NCBI RefSeq assembly: GCF_000799735.1
Contig: NZ_JUHH01000001.1
Location: 2,108,001 to 2,172,000, forward strand
Reading direction: 5' to 3'
DNA: 64,000 nt
Source: Methylotenera sp. G11
GTDB taxonomy: Bacteria > Pseudomonadota > Gammaproteobacteria > Burkholderiales > Methylophilaceae
Position 1 is the first letter of the stretch. Every line of letters starts with the position of its first letter. This document shows, in pieces, positions 18,004-26,700 of the stretch. Below the pieces are notes generated by a model that saw only the letters and a list, made by a program, of their open reading frames with translations, was not told the DNA's origin and did no database searches. The position numbers were made by a program, and so were the translations under genes.

Positions 18004-18732
18004 ATGAACGAATTGAACCCCACAGAAAACACTCAAATTGAAGCAACTGACGCCAATGACGCCAGTCAGCGCCGTATTCGCAGCTTTGTATTGCGTCAGG
18101 GGCGCTTGACTAAAGGCCAGGCGCGCGCACTGGAAACCGTTTTTCCGAAATTCGGTATCACTTACAAGCCGGAGCTGCTGGATCTGGCTACGCAGTTTGG
18201 CCGCGCCGATAGTAAAAAGATACTGGAAATTGGCTTCGGTATGGGGGAGACCACAGCGAAAATTGCGCAGACTTTGCCAGAGTGTGATTTTCTAGCGGCC
18301 GAGGTGCATACGCCCGGTGTAGGTGCCCTGTTAAAACTGATAGATGAATCAGCGCTTACCAATATCCGCGTGATTCAGCATGATGTGGTTGAAGTGCTGC
18401 AAAACATGCTGCCGGAGGCAAGCCTGGATGGCATTCATATTTTCTTTCCCGATCCCTGGCATAAAAAACGCCATCACAAACGCCGCCTGATTCAAGCCGA
18501 GTTCGTGAAGCTGTTATGCACAAGGCTGAAACCCGGCGCCTATATCCACGTGGCAACTGATTGGCAGGAGTATGCTGAGTGGGTGCTGGAGGTATTGTCA
18601 GCCGAGCCGCAGCTGCAAAATACGGCGAAAGACTATGCGGAAAAACCCGCTTATCGTCCGCTGACCAAGTTTGAGAATCGCGGTATCAAGCTTGGGCATG
18701 GTGTGTGGGATATGGTGTTCATACGCAAATAG
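18004..18732 (+). CDS. trmB: tRNA (guanine-N7)-methyltransferase TrmB
   Basis: Methylates guanine 46 in the tRNA variable loop. Family motifs: [20 protein letters not shown] near the start, the SAM site [14 protein letters not shown], and [16 protein letters not shown] with catalytic and tRNA-binding residues. Two in-frame ATGs exist, at 17995 and 18004; I choose 18004 because a TATAAT (17991-17996) overlaps the first and would place transcription start at or next to the second. Neither start has a convincing Shine-Dalgarno sequence. The protein is 242 residues from 18004. Confidence 0.93.
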   Translation: MNELNPTENTQIEATDANDASQRRIRSFVLRQGRLTKGQARALETVFPKFGITYKPELLDLATQFGRADSKKILEIGFGMGETTAKIAQTLPECDFLAAEVHTPGVGALLKLIDESALTNIRVIQHDVVEVLQNMLPEASLDGIHIFFPDPWHKKRHHKRRLIQAEFVKLLCTRLKPGAYIHVATDWQEYAEWVLEVLSAEPQLQNTAKDYAEKPAYRPLTKFENRGIKLGHGVWDMVFIRK

Positions 18733-18798
18733 CCGTTGTTTTAAATCGTTGTGCATGCAAGCCTGTTTGATCTGACCTGAGCCTCCTAGGCGGTTGTC

Positions 18799-18835
18799 TT
18801 GACTTTGCAAATGAGAATCATTATCATTTGCAAAG
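18799..18835 (+). promoter_or_regulatory. Fur box overlapping a sigma-70 promoter
   Basis: A 33-bp palindrome centred on 18819 has perfect 12-bp arms, CTTTGCAAATGA (18803-18814) and TCATTTGCAAAG (18824-18835). The 19 bases at 18807-18825 match the classical Fur consensus at 16 positions. A promoter, TTGACT (18799-18804) and TATCAT (18822-18827) with a 17-bp spacer, is covered by the palindrome, so iron-loaded Fur should block RNA polymerase. The only downstream gene is the 68-residue ORF at 18869. Confidence 0.85.
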
Positions 18836-18868
18836 ACGTAACGAAAGGTTAAGCCAAAGGAAAATGCC

Positions 18869-19075
18869 GTGAACAGAAAACAGGTGATAGGTAAGGCGAT
18901 TTTGCCGAGCAATACGGAGTGCAAGGTAATTTACAGTAACAGCAGCGACCTGGTGGAGGTGCAGCTCGGCGGAACTTCGCTGCGGTTTAATGCGGATAGT
19001 TTTATACTGCTGAACGAATTGTTACGGAAGGCCGCTGCTAAGGTCATCATGCAGACAGCCATTGTGAGTGCCTGA
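18869..19075 (+). CDS. Small Fur-controlled protein of unknown function
   Basis: A 68-residue protein starting at GTG with AAGG eight bases upstream. It has no membrane helix, signal peptide or metal-binding cluster (one cysteine, C18). The middle reads like a short beta-hairpin (CKVIYSNSSDLVEVQLGGTSLRF) broken here as CKVIYSNSSDL and VEVQLGGTSLRF, followed by an amphipathic helix LLNELLRKAAAKVIM. This beta-then-helix outline is loosely like HemP-type hemin-uptake peptides, but the HemP signature is absent. Its stop codon abuts that of engB. The Fur box upstream is the best evidence that it is a real, iron-regulated gene. Confidence 0.7.
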   Translation: MNRKQVIGKAILPSNTECKVIYSNSSDLVEVQLGGTSLRFNADSFILLNELLRKAAAKVIMQTAIVSA

Positions 19076-19708
19076 TTATTCGGCAGGTTCTTCTTCCTGT
19101 TCGGCAAACAGCCATTTGCCGATGACTTTTTCCGCTTCTTCAACCCCTTGCTTTTTCAGGCTTGAAAACAGCTGGATGGTGCATTCACTGTTGTAGTGCT
19201 TGCCCCATGTCTCAATCAATTCCTTACGTACTTTATTTAAAGTCAGGGCAGCCTCGCCTCTGGAGAGTTTGTCTGACTTGGTCAGCAGTACATGCACAGG
19301 TTTGCCACTGGGGCAAAACCAGTCCAGCATCTGCCGGTCCAGCGGTGTAAGCGGGTGGCGGCTATCCATCACCAGCACCAGTCCGCCGAGGCTTGGCCGC
19401 TCGCTGAGGTATCGCGCCAGCACGTTCTGCCAGTGCGCGCGCATGGCTTCAGGTACTTTCGCATAGCCATAGCCCGGCAGGTCCACCAGATGCCTATCGT
19501 TGCCCAGCGTGAAAAAATTGATGAGCTGGGTGCGGCCTGGCTGCTTGCTGACGAAAGCCAGGCGGTTGTGGTTGGCAAGCGTATTGAGGGCACTTGATTT
19601 GCCCGCGTTGGAACGGCCTGCGAACGCAACTTCAATGCCGCTGGCAGGTGGAAGGTCGCGTAAATGATGGGCTGAGATAAAAAATGTAGCGTTTTGAAAC
19701 AAGGGCAT
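19076..19708 (-). CDS. engB: Ribosome biogenesis GTPase EngB (YihA/YsxC)
   Basis: Essential GTPase in large-subunit assembly. The G1 loop [10 protein letters not shown]3 DLPGYG and G4 TKSDK are all present in the 210-residue sequence. The gene is convergent with the Fur-controlled ORF, with no bases between the two stop codons, and divergent from cytochrome c4. This engB - cytochrome c4 - resB - ccsB order is common in betaproteobacteria. Confidence 0.95.
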   Translation of the reverse strand: MPLFQNATFFISAHHLRDLPPASGIEVAFAGRSNAGKSSALNTLANHNRLAFVSKQPGRTQLINFFTLGNDRHLVDLPGYGYAKVPEAMRAHWQNVLARYLSERPSLGGLVLVMDSRHPLTPLDRQMLDWFCPSGKPVHVLLTKSDKLSRGEAALTLNKVRKELIETWGKHYNSECTIQLFSSLKKQGVEEAEKVIGKWLFAEQEEEPAE

Positions 19709-19817
19709 AAAAATCCAATTCTATTAAGCGGGTTCATTCAAGTATCGGAGGGCGCTGATTGGCCAGGATATATGCGGGCTGCACCTGCAATAATCCGAAT
19801 AATTAAATGAATTGCTG

Positions 19818-19844
19818 TTATCGTGAAAAATGCTATCACGAATA
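19818..19844. repeat. Inverted repeat upstream of cytochrome c4
   Basis: TTATCGTGA (19818-19826) and TCACGAATA (19836-19844) form an imperfect inverted repeat with a perfect TCGTGA/TCACGA core. A TAAAAT (19857-19862), a possible -10 box, follows. It may be an operator for the cytochrome gene. The other sequence between engB and the cytochrome shows nothing clear. Confidence 0.35.
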
Positions 19845-19903
19845 GTGGTTTTTAGCTAAAATAGCGCGTTAATTGGTTGAATAATTTAGATTTAGGAGCC
19901 GTA

Positions 19904-20515
19904 ATGCAATTTCGTTATTTAGCGTCGTTAGTATCCAGTCTTATGTTAACAGTGTCAGTTGAAGCGCTTGCGGAAGCTCCTGCGCAGAAAACTGCAGAGC
20001 AGACGGTTAATACCGTATGTGCAGCCTGCCATGGTGCAGACGGCAACAGTGCAATTACTCTCAACCCAAAGTTAGCTTCACAGCACCCGGAATATATTGA
20101 AAAGCAGTTGACCGAGTTCAAGTCCGGCAAACGTGCTAATGCGGTGATGTCCGGTATGGCTGCTGGTTTGAGTGAGCAGGAAATTAAAGACCTTGCGGCT
20201 TATTTTGCCGCTAAAAAACTGAACCTGGGCCAGGCGACTAAAAATGGCGCCGGTTCACTGGGCGAGAAAATCTATCGCGGCGGCGTGGCGGCAACCAGTG
20301 TGCCGGCCTGTGCTTCATGCCATGGCCCTAGCGGTGCCGGTCTCCCTAAACAGTTTCCGCGCTTGGGCGGTCAGCATGCTGACTACACGCTTGCGCAAAT
20401 GAAAGCTTTCCGCAGTGCTGAACGTGCGAATGCGCCAATGATGATGGCCATTGCGGCAAAAATGACAGATGCTGAAATGGCTGCCGTAGCGGATTATATT
20501 CAGGGCCTGCGTTAA
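19904..20515 (+). CDS. Dihaem cytochrome c4
   Basis: Periplasmic electron carrier of 203 residues with a signal peptide (about 1-24, cleavage after ALA) and two haem-binding CxxCH sites (CAACH at 39-43 and CASCH in the second half). The duplicated halves each end with a helix containing LAAYFA or VADYIQGL, the cytochrome c4 plan, with likely methionine axial ligands. An upstream in-frame TTG at 19877 is rejected as start because GGAG sits seven bases before the ATG at 19904 and gives a clean signal peptide. It likely passes electrons from the bc1 complex to terminal oxidase. Confidence 0.93.
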   Translation: MQFRYLASLVSSLMLTVSVEALAEAPAQKTAEQTVNTVCAACHGADGNSAITLNPKLASQHPEYIEKQLTEFKSGKRANAVMSGMAAGLSEQEIKDLAAYFAAKKLNLGQATKNGAGSLGEKIYRGGVAATSVPACASCHGPSGAGLPKQFPRLGGQHADYTLAQMKAFRSAERANAPMMMAIAAKMTDAEMAAVADYIQGLR

Positions 20516-20532
20516 TATCATCTGCTGGACAT

Positions 20533-20561
20533 AAGGGTAGCCTGCGCTACCCTTATTTTTT
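20533..20561 (+). terminator. Terminator after cytochrome c4
   Basis: AAGGGTAGC-CTGC-GCTACCCTT is a perfect 9-bp stem followed by ATTTTTT. It separates the cytochrome gene from resB, whose transcription therefore probably starts within 20562-20717. Confidence 0.88.
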
Positions 20562-20717
20562 GATATTGCAAAGACCTGTGCCGGGTTTGCATATCAGGCT
20601 GGGTTAAATATTAAGTTTTTTCATTGCCAAGTAGCAACTATATCTATTTTGTTGCAGTCTTAAATTTCACAACAAACGTTCAATACGTTAACGTTCATCT
20701 CATTTGAGTGCTGTATT

Positions 20718-22682
20718 TTGAATCCAAAACTATCATTTACTAAAAACTTTTTTGACCTGTTAAGCTCGATGCGTTTTGCAGTGAGCCTTTTGAGTGTTTT
20801 AGGCATTGCTTCCGTCATCGGTACGGTGCTGAAGCAAAATGAACAGTACGAAAATTACATCATCAAGTTTGGCCAGTTCTGGTTCGGGCTGTTTGAAAAA
20901 TTAGGGTTATATGATGTTTATCATAGTGGCTGGTTTCTGCTGATCCTGCTGTTCCTGGTGGTATCCACCAGCTTGTGTATTTACCGCAACACACCATTGA
21001 TGCTTAAAGAATGGCGCACATTCAAAGAGCATGCCACTGAGAAGTCGCTCAACGCTTTCAGCCATCAGGAGACTTACAGCACCCATGCCGCACCTGATGA
21101 ACTGAAGCAGAAGCTGACGCAGTTTCTGGTGGCCAAAGGCTTCCAGTTCAAATTCAGAACACAGGAAGACGGCAGTGAGCTTATAGCCGCCAAGGCAGGT
21201 ACGCATCAGCGCTGGGGCTATATTTTTACCCACGTTGCGATGGTCGTGATCCTGTTTGGCGGCCTGCTGGATGGTAACCTGCCATTCAAGATACAGGAAA
21301 TGCTGGGCTACAAACGTATTGAGACATTGGATATTCCTGAATCGCAAGTGCCTCCCGAGAGCAGACTCAGTATTTTCAACCCTTCGTTCCGTGCCAATAT
21401 GACACTACCGGAAGGCGTGAGCGACAATGTTGCCTTTGTGCGCATACGTGATGGTTACCTGGTGCAGGAGCTGCCATTCAGGGTGGCGCTGAAAGATTTC
21501 AGGATCGAGCATTATGCAACAGGCCAGCCAAAGTCATTCGAGAGTGATCTGGTGATTATTGATCCTGACCTGAAAGAGCCGCTCACTAAAACGATCAGCG
21601 TGAATCATCCACTGATCTACAAAGGTATCGCGATTTATCAGTCTGATTTCCAGGATGGCGGTACCAAGCTAAATTTCAAGGTATGGAATCTATTTACTCC
21701 CGAAACCGGGGCGCAGTCACTGGATGGCGCGATCTTCCAGAGCGGCGTTCTGGGTGCGGGCGACGATGCCCTTAAAGTTGAATTCAATGATTTCCGCAAA
21801 TTCAACATCATCAATCTGTCGCCTGATGGAAAGGGCAAGCCGCATAATGTAGGGCCAAACATCACTTACAAGTTGCGTGATAACCGCGGGCAGGCGAAAG
21901 AGTATGTGAACTATATGCAACCGATGCAGATTGATGGCAAACATTATTTTCTGTCGGGCATGCGCGAAACGGTGCAGGACGAGTTCCGCTACTTAAGGAT
22001 CCCGGTAGATAGTGATCTGAGCCTGGATGGGTTCATGAATTTCAGGGCAACATTGCTGGATGCTGCAAAGTACCCGGAAATCGCACAAAGAATCGCAGTC
22101 AATTCGCTGGATGTGAAAAAAGACCCTGCGGTAAGAAAACAGTTCCAGGACAGTATCGTGCAGCTGCTTTCGATTTTTGCAAAAAGCGGTTATAGCGGTG
22201 TAGCGCAGGTCATAGAAAAAAGCGTGCCGGAGAAAGAGCGTGAAGCGGTCGCCAGGACTTACATCAAGATGATCAGCGTTGCCGCGTTTGAAGCGTATAA
22301 CATGAGCCTGGAAGCAAACAACAAGCCGTTACTGGCAAGCAATGCCGACACGGAGGGCTTGCTGCGCGATAGCTTGAACGCATTCAGCGACATGTTCTTT
22401 TTTGGCACGCCGTATTATCTGCAGCTGGAGCAGTTTGAACATAAGGAGGCCAGCGGCTTGCAGTTGACGAAATCACCTGGCCAGAAGTGGGTGTACCTGG
22501 GTTCTGTGTTGCTGGTGCTGGGGATCTTTGCCATGATGTATATCCGTGAAAGGCGGATCTGGCTGTCAATCAGGCCAGGCAGGCAGCAAGTGCATTTTGC
22601 CATGGCGTCAAACCGCAAGAACCTGGATTTTGAGAAAGAGTTTAATTTGTACCGCGAACAGCTGAGAAGCTTGATCAGCTAG
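20718..22682 (+). CDS. resB: Cytochrome c biogenesis protein ResB
   Basis: Membrane component of the system II (Ccs) haem-attachment machinery. Three hydrophobic segments lie in the first 190 residues and one near the C-terminus (about 590-610), with a large periplasmic domain between, the plan of ResB/Ccs1. At 654 residues it is typical for betaproteobacteria. The start is TTG; no ATG or GTG upstream is in frame. It is followed after 19 bp by ccsB, and together they form the haem lyase that loads cytochromes such as c4 and c1. Confidence 0.93.
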   Translation: MNPKLSFTKNFFDLLSSMRFAVSLLSVLGIASVIGTVLKQNEQYENYIIKFGQFWFGLFEKLGLYDVYHSGWFLLILLFLVVSTSLCIYRNTPLMLKEWRTFKEHATEKSLNAFSHQETYSTHAAPDELKQKLTQFLVAKGFQFKFRTQEDGSELIAAKAGTHQRWGYIFTHVAMVVILFGGLLDGNLPFKIQEMLGYKRIETLDIPESQVPPESRLSIFNPSFRANMTLPEGVSDNVAFVRIRDGYLVQELPFRVALKDFRIEHYATGQPKSFESDLVIIDPDLKEPLTKTISVNHPLIYKGIAIYQSDFQDGGTKLNFKVWNLFTPETGAQSLDGAIFQSGVLGAGDDALKVEFNDFRKFNIINLSPDGKGKPHNVGPNITYKLRDNRGQAKEYVNYMQPMQIDGKHYFLSGMRETVQDEFRYLRIPVDSDLSLDGFMNFRATLLDAAKYPEIAQRIAVNSLDVKKDPAVRKQFQDSIVQLLSIFAKSGYSGVAQVIEKSVPEKEREAVARTYIKMISVAAFEAYNMSLEANNKPLLASNADTEGLLRDSLNAFSDMFFFGTPYYLQLEQFEHKEASGLQLTKSPGQKWVYLGSVLLVLGIFAMMYIRERRIWLSIRPGRQQVHFAMASNRKNLDFEKEFNLYREQLRSLIS

Positions 22683-22701
22683 AAAGTGTTAAGGAATATA
22701 T

Positions 22702-23844
22702 ATGAATAACTCATTGGAATATCAACAAAAAACCTTGCTGCAAAGCCTCGGGTGGCAGGATTGGCTATATGCGATTATTGTGTTCGCAGGCTCTATTTTC
22801 GCCTACACCAAGTACGCGCAGTATATGGATATTTATGAAACCGTATTTCTGTTCGGTGCCGCGGCATTAGCCAGCTATCTGGGCTGGCAGTGGAAGGGGC
22901 TGGGCAAGCTGGTGCTGGCAGTCGGTGTCATCAGCCTGTTCTCAATCAGCCTGTATCAGGGAGACCAGGCCCGGGCCACGCAGGCGTTCCTGCTTAAGTT
23001 CCTGATCTCAAGCCAGTCTGCCATCATGTGGATGAACGTGCTGTTCGTATTGGCGATGGTCGTTTACTGGTTTGCTTTATACAAGCGCAGCGACTTTTCC
23101 GGAAAGTTTGCCTCGGCACTGACTTGGGGGGCCGTGTTATTCGGCTTTGTCGGCTTGATGGTGCGCTGGTATGAGTCATATCTGATTGCGCCTGATGTCG
23201 GCCATATCCCGATCAGCAATCTGTACGAGGTTTTCATTCTGTTCTGCCTGATTACAGCTTTGCTCTACCTGCATTACGAGCAGAAGCTGAATACCCGCCA
23301 GCTGGGCGGGTTCGTGCTGCTGGTGATTAACGCTGCCGTAGGTTTTATCCTTTGGTATACCTTTGACCGCCAGGCACATAATATCCAGCCGCTGGTGCCT
23401 GCATTGCAGAGCTACTGGATGAAAATACACGTGCCGGCCAATTTCGTGGGATATGGCGCGTTCTCACTGGCGGCAATGGTTGCTGCGGCTTATCTGCTGG
23501 CCAGCAAGGGTGTGCTGACGTCGCGCCTGCCTGGTCTGGATATGCTCGATGACCTGATGTATAAATCCATTGCAGTGGGTTTTGCATTCTTTACCATTGC
23601 GACCATTCTGGGTGCAATGTGGGCTGCGGAAGCCTGGGGCGGTTACTGGAGCTGGGATCCGAAAGAAACCTGGGCGCTGATCGTCTGGCTTAACTATGCA
23701 GCCTGGCTGCACTTGCGCATGGTTAAAGGCTTGCGCGGGCCATTGCTGGCATGGTGGGCGCTGATTGGCCTGCTGGTTACGACGTTCGCCTTCCTCGGCG
23801 TGAACATGTTCCTGAGCGGCCTGCATTCTTACGGTACGCTTTAA
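22702..23844 (+). CDS. ccsB: Cytochrome c biogenesis protein CcsB (ResC/CcsA type)
   Basis: Haem-handling membrane protein with the tryptophan-rich motif WGGYWSWDPKETWALIVW, which binds haem on the outer membrane face, and conserved histidines in flanking helices (for example MKIHVPANFVGYG and HLRMVKG). About eight hydrophobic helices span the 380 residues. An AAGGAATATAT sequence precedes the ATG. The presence of system II genes means cytochrome c maturation here need not rely on CcmA-H. Confidence 0.95.
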   Translation: MNNSLEYQQKTLLQSLGWQDWLYAIIVFAGSIFAYTKYAQYMDIYETVFLFGAAALASYLGWQWKGLGKLVLAVGVISLFSISLYQGDQARATQAFLLKFLISSQSAIMWMNVLFVLAMVVYWFALYKRSDFSGKFASALTWGAVLFGFVGLMVRWYESYLIAPDVGHIPISNLYEVFILFCLITALLYLHYEQKLNTRQLGGFVLLVINAAVGFILWYTFDRQAHNIQPLVPALQSYWMKIHVPANFVGYGAFSLAAMVAAAYLLASKGVLTSRLPGLDMLDDLMYKSIAVGFAFFTIATILGAMWAAEAWGGYWSWDPKETWALIVWLNYAAWLHLRMVKGLRGPLLAWWALIGLLVTTFAFLGVNMFLSGLHSYGTL

Positions 23845-23878
23845 AAAATAAAGCCGGTATAAAACTGCTATATGACAC

Positions 23879-23910
23879 ATCAAGGGCGATAAATTTCGCC
23901 CTTGATTCTT
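23879..23910 (+). terminator. Terminator after resB-ccsB
   Basis: ATCAAGGGCGA ... TCGCCCTTGAT forms an 11-bp stem with a 6-base AT-rich loop, followed by TCTTTAT. The remainder of the gap up to the histidine kinase (23911-24056) shows nothing I can name. Confidence 0.8.
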
Positions 23911-24056
23911 TATAGAGGCGAGAACCTGTTATCGATCAGGCATGATCCCGTTGTGTTGCGGTATTCATATGTGAATCGATGAGGTTTGCTTTGCAGCATC
24001 GCTATGATTGAATAAAGATAGCTGAATCAAAGAATGAATCGGTGCATTCTTAAAAG

Positions 24057-25820
24057 TCATTCAGTCACCATCTCTAACCTGAAGCGGACTTCTCCGGCTT
24101 CATTGTCCGTCAAGCTCAATTCATAACCCGCTAGCTTTGCCTGTTGTGCGGCATGGTACAAGCCGACACCCAGGCCGTTTCTGGAACTGATATTGGATAT
24201 GAACAGTTTGTTTGCAATTTCCGGCGGAATTGCAGAGCCCGTGTCGGTAACCTCCAGGCAGAAGTGCCTGGATGGCATCAGGCTGATCGTGATGTTGATG
24301 TGCTGCTCGCGTTTTGCCTTTATCAGTGCGTTCTGCAATAAATTATCCACAACGCTGTCCAGCACATCTGTGTCAATGTCGGTTTTAGGGAAGCTGGCCG
24401 GTGCCTCGAACACAAGCTGGTGATGCGCGTTGATCTGCTTGAAGTTTTCCCACCATACATGCACTTTTTCCTGATTTCTTTTTTCAACGCTGGGCAGTTC
24501 AAGTTTGGTCAGAGTATTGGCCAGGCGGTGGCTTAGCCTTGGCAGCTGAGTTTTGATGAGTTCGATGAGCTTCGCGTCATTGTCTGTGTCCTGATTCTGC
24601 TCAACGGCTGCCGACAGGGTGCCGAGTGACTGCAGGATGTTTTTGATGTCATGCGTCAGGCGCGAGCCTGTTTCATAGAGCGTTTGCATGTAGGTGTTTT
24701 TGCTGATGGTTTCTTCGCGGCATTTACCATCGTAAAATTCTTCTATGATCTGGGTCAGTAACTGAACATGCAGATACATGGCAGGAGTAAATTGCCAGCG
24801 TGAATATAGCGTGATCTGAATGTGCTGGAAATTGTAAGTGGAAACATGGGCGCTGGCATCGCCAGCCTGCTGTTTCTGGGCACCATTCTGCCAGATGACG
24901 CCACTCACCCAGTTCAGTGCAGCCAGCTCATGCATGGCCGCCGTCAGGAACCCGTCGGATGAGGTTTCCCGTACTGCATGGGCAGCAATGTTCTTTATCC
25001 AAAGCTCGAATGGCAACCCTATGCTCAGCAGGTAGCGTGACATCAGCAGCTCAAGGCCGGAGAATGTTTTGCTCGGGTTCCACAGCCAGCTGAGTGCAAT
25101 CAGGGTTGCCGCCAGCCCGAAAACAACAAACACAAGCAGCTTCAGGTAATGGGTCTCCCAGATAACGCCAATAGTGAAACTGCCTAATATCACGATGATC
25201 GTTAATAGGAAAATAAGCAACGTGTAAAAGAAGTCAATGTTGCGGGTCTGTGCGGTAGGCTTGTTCCTGGATGATAGGAACAGGATCGCGAGCGGCAGCA
25301 CAGGCAGGAAATAATCCAGGAGCAATGCGGCGGCGGTCAGGTCGGCGTCTGCATCAATCAGTTTTGGTATGACCCACATCAGCAGAATTGTAAGCAAGTA
25401 GCTTGCGGCCAGAATCTTGGATAAACGACCGTGTTCCGATTCGCTGGATAGAGCGCGGCCGCTGATCAGAGAAAACAGCCCCGCAATCCAGAATGCAGTA
25501 AACCATAGGTTCTTGAACAGCACGGCGGCGCTGCCGGCGATGACGAGAATCGCCAGTGCCTGCTTCCAGCTAAGGCTGCTGTTTTTCTGCAGAATTGGCT
25601 GCCAAAGCAGGAAAAAACCATAATGGCATAAAAGCAGGGCGCTGAAAAAAACATCGTTATTGCCCCACACCAGAAGTGCATGCAGCGATAGAATCGTCAG
25701 CGCCATCAGACGGTCTGCATCATCCAGTGCTGATCGGTAAAATTTGTACAATAGCTGCATAAAATATTCACTCATGGATAAAAGGTACACGGCAAATACC
25801 ATTAAATTCAGTATTAGCAC
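24057..25820 (-). CDS. Orphan membrane sensor histidine kinase
   Basis: A 587-residue kinase with about eight to nine hydrophobic segments over residues 1-247, a cytoplasmic linker, and a kinase core. The H-box LTHDIKNILQSL (histidine near 388) has the HDIKN form rather than the common HEIRNP, reminiscent of PrsK-type kinases. N-box VVDNLLQNALIKAK, G1 DTGSA and G2 NGLGVGLYHAAQQA complete the ATPase domain. No response regulator is adjacent. It is divergent from the orphan prepilin gene, with 222 bp between them, so a shared regulatory region is possible. Ligand and partner are unknown. Confidence 0.85.
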   Translation of the reverse strand: MLILNLMVFAVYLLSMSEYFMQLLYKFYRSALDDADRLMALTILSLHALLVWGNNDVFFSALLLCHYGFFLLWQPILQKNSSLSWKQALAILVIAGSAAVLFKNLWFTAFWIAGLFSLISGRALSSESEHGRLSKILAASYLLTILLMWVIPKLIDADADLTAAALLLDYFLPVLPLAILFLSSRNKPTAQTRNIDFFYTLLIFLLTIIVILGSFTIGVIWETHYLKLLVFVVFGLAATLIALSWLWNPSKTFSGLELLMSRYLLSIGLPFELWIKNIAAHAVRETSSDGFLTAAMHELAALNWVSGVIWQNGAQKQQAGDASAHVSTYNFQHIQITLYSRWQFTPAMYLHVQLLTQIIEEFYDGKCREETISKNTYMQTLYETGSRLTHDIKNILQSLGTLSAAVEQNQDTDNDAKLIELIKTQLPRLSHRLANTLTKLELPSVEKRNQEKVHVWWENFKQINAHHQLVFEAPASFPKTDIDTDVLDSVVDNLLQNALIKAKREQHINITISLMPSRHFCLEVTDTGSAIPPEIANKLFISNISSRNGLGVGLYHAAQQAKLAGYELSLTDNEAGEVRFRLEMVTE

Positions 25821-25883
25821 AAGTAACCTGTTCGAACGGCTCTGTTACTATTCGAACATGCAAGTTTATTTTTTTAACAATAA

Positions 25884-25926
25884 ATTATGCAATGTTTAAT
25901 TATTTCTTATAGAATGCTTGCATAAT
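25884..25926. repeat. Widely spaced inverted repeat upstream of the sigma-54 promoter
   Basis: ATTATGCAA (25884-25892) and TTGCATAAT (25918-25926) are exact reverse complements separated by 25 bp. They lie about 50-95 bp upstream of the predicted start of transcription, where sigma-54 activators bind. They may be activator half-sites; the binding protein is unknown. Confidence 0.5.
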
Positions 25927-25949
25927 CTTGGCAATTGCAATGATATAAG

Positions 25950-25966
25950 TTGGTATATGAATTGCT
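25950..25966 (+). promoter_or_regulatory. Sigma-54 (-24/-12) promoter of the prepilin gene
   Basis: TTGGTA at 25950-25955 and TTGCT at 25962-25966 place the invariant GG (25952-25953) and GC (25964-25965) exactly 10 bases apart, the sigma-54 rule. Transcription would start near 25977, about 66 bases before the prepilin ATG. A sigma-54 activator of pilin genes, PilR, is encoded at the start of this window. Confidence 0.7.
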
Positions 25967-26042
25967 AGACAATAATAACACGATGCAAGCTCAGTGCCTG
26001 ATGACGAGCCTGCTCTATTAGTTACTCAGTTCGGGGATTTTA

Positions 26043-26687
26043 ATGAAAAAAACACAGACGGGCTTCACGTTAATTGAATTGGCAATCGTGCTGGTGATTA
26101 TTGGTTTGCTGCTGGGTGGCGTGTTAAAAGGGCAGGAACTGATTAATAGTGCAAAAGCCAAGAACATTGCTAGTGATTTTAAAAATACTCAGATTTTGAT
26201 CTATGGCTATCAAGATAAGTTTAAAGCGATTCCTGGCGATGATGCTAACGTTGCTAGGCACGTTACTGGTGGAGTGGCAGCCACGACACCTGCGGGTACC
26301 CTTAATAACGCCCAAATTAATGGTGCATGGGATTCTGTTACGAACACAGATGAGTCTTTTTTGTTTTGGCAACATGTACGCTTAGCTGGACTTTCTACAG
26401 GGCCTACAAACTTGGCAGACCCCGCATATTTACCCAGAAACGCTGATAGTGGGCGTATGGGGGTTCAGAGTATTGCTGGGTTTAATACAATTAATAACAT
26501 GACAGGTTCATACGTAGTATGTTCAGAAAATATCGCAGGTAGATTAGTTAGGCAAATTGATATTAATTTAGATGATGGTGATACAGCGGGTGGCTCTCTT
26601 CAAGCTATTGTAGCGGGGAATCCTGCTCCTGTAATAACTGCAAACATTGTCGATGGAACTCCTTATACGGTTTGTATGAGTTTTTAG
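26043..26687 (+). CDS. Orphan type IV prepilin-like protein
   Basis: A 214-residue protein with a class III signal: MKKTQTG followed by FTLIELAIVLVIIGLLLGG, where cleavage occurs after glycine 7 and the mature Phe is methylated; E5 of the mature protein is present. The rest is a globular pilin domain with YQDKFKAIPGDDA, a motif of solitary large pilin-like proteins, and two cysteines (YVVCSE and YTVCMSF) that could form the C-terminal disulphide loop. The coding sequence looks AT-richer than its neighbours and has its own promoter and terminator, so it may be a later arrival. Major pilin, minor pilin or pseudopilin cannot be decided from sequence. Confidence 0.85.
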   Translation: MKKTQTGFTLIELAIVLVIIGLLLGGVLKGQELINSAKAKNIASDFKNTQILIYGYQDKFKAIPGDDANVARHVTGGVAATTPAGTLNNAQINGAWDSVTNTDESFLFWQHVRLAGLSTGPTNLADPAYLPRNADSGRMGVQSIAGFNTINNMTGSYVVCSENIAGRLVRQIDINLDDGDTAGGSLQAIVAGNPAPVITANIVDGTPYTVCMSF

Positions 26688-26700
26688 TTTGATTCTTTAT

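Noticed and set aside
19877-19903. Upstream TTG start for cytochrome c4
   Set aside because: The ATG at 19904 has GGAG before it and yields a proper signal peptide; the longer form would put nine odd residues before it.
25929-25941. TTGGCAATTGCAA as the sigma-54 promoter
   Set aside because: The GG and GC elements are only four bases apart; the match at 25950-25966 has the correct 10-base gap.
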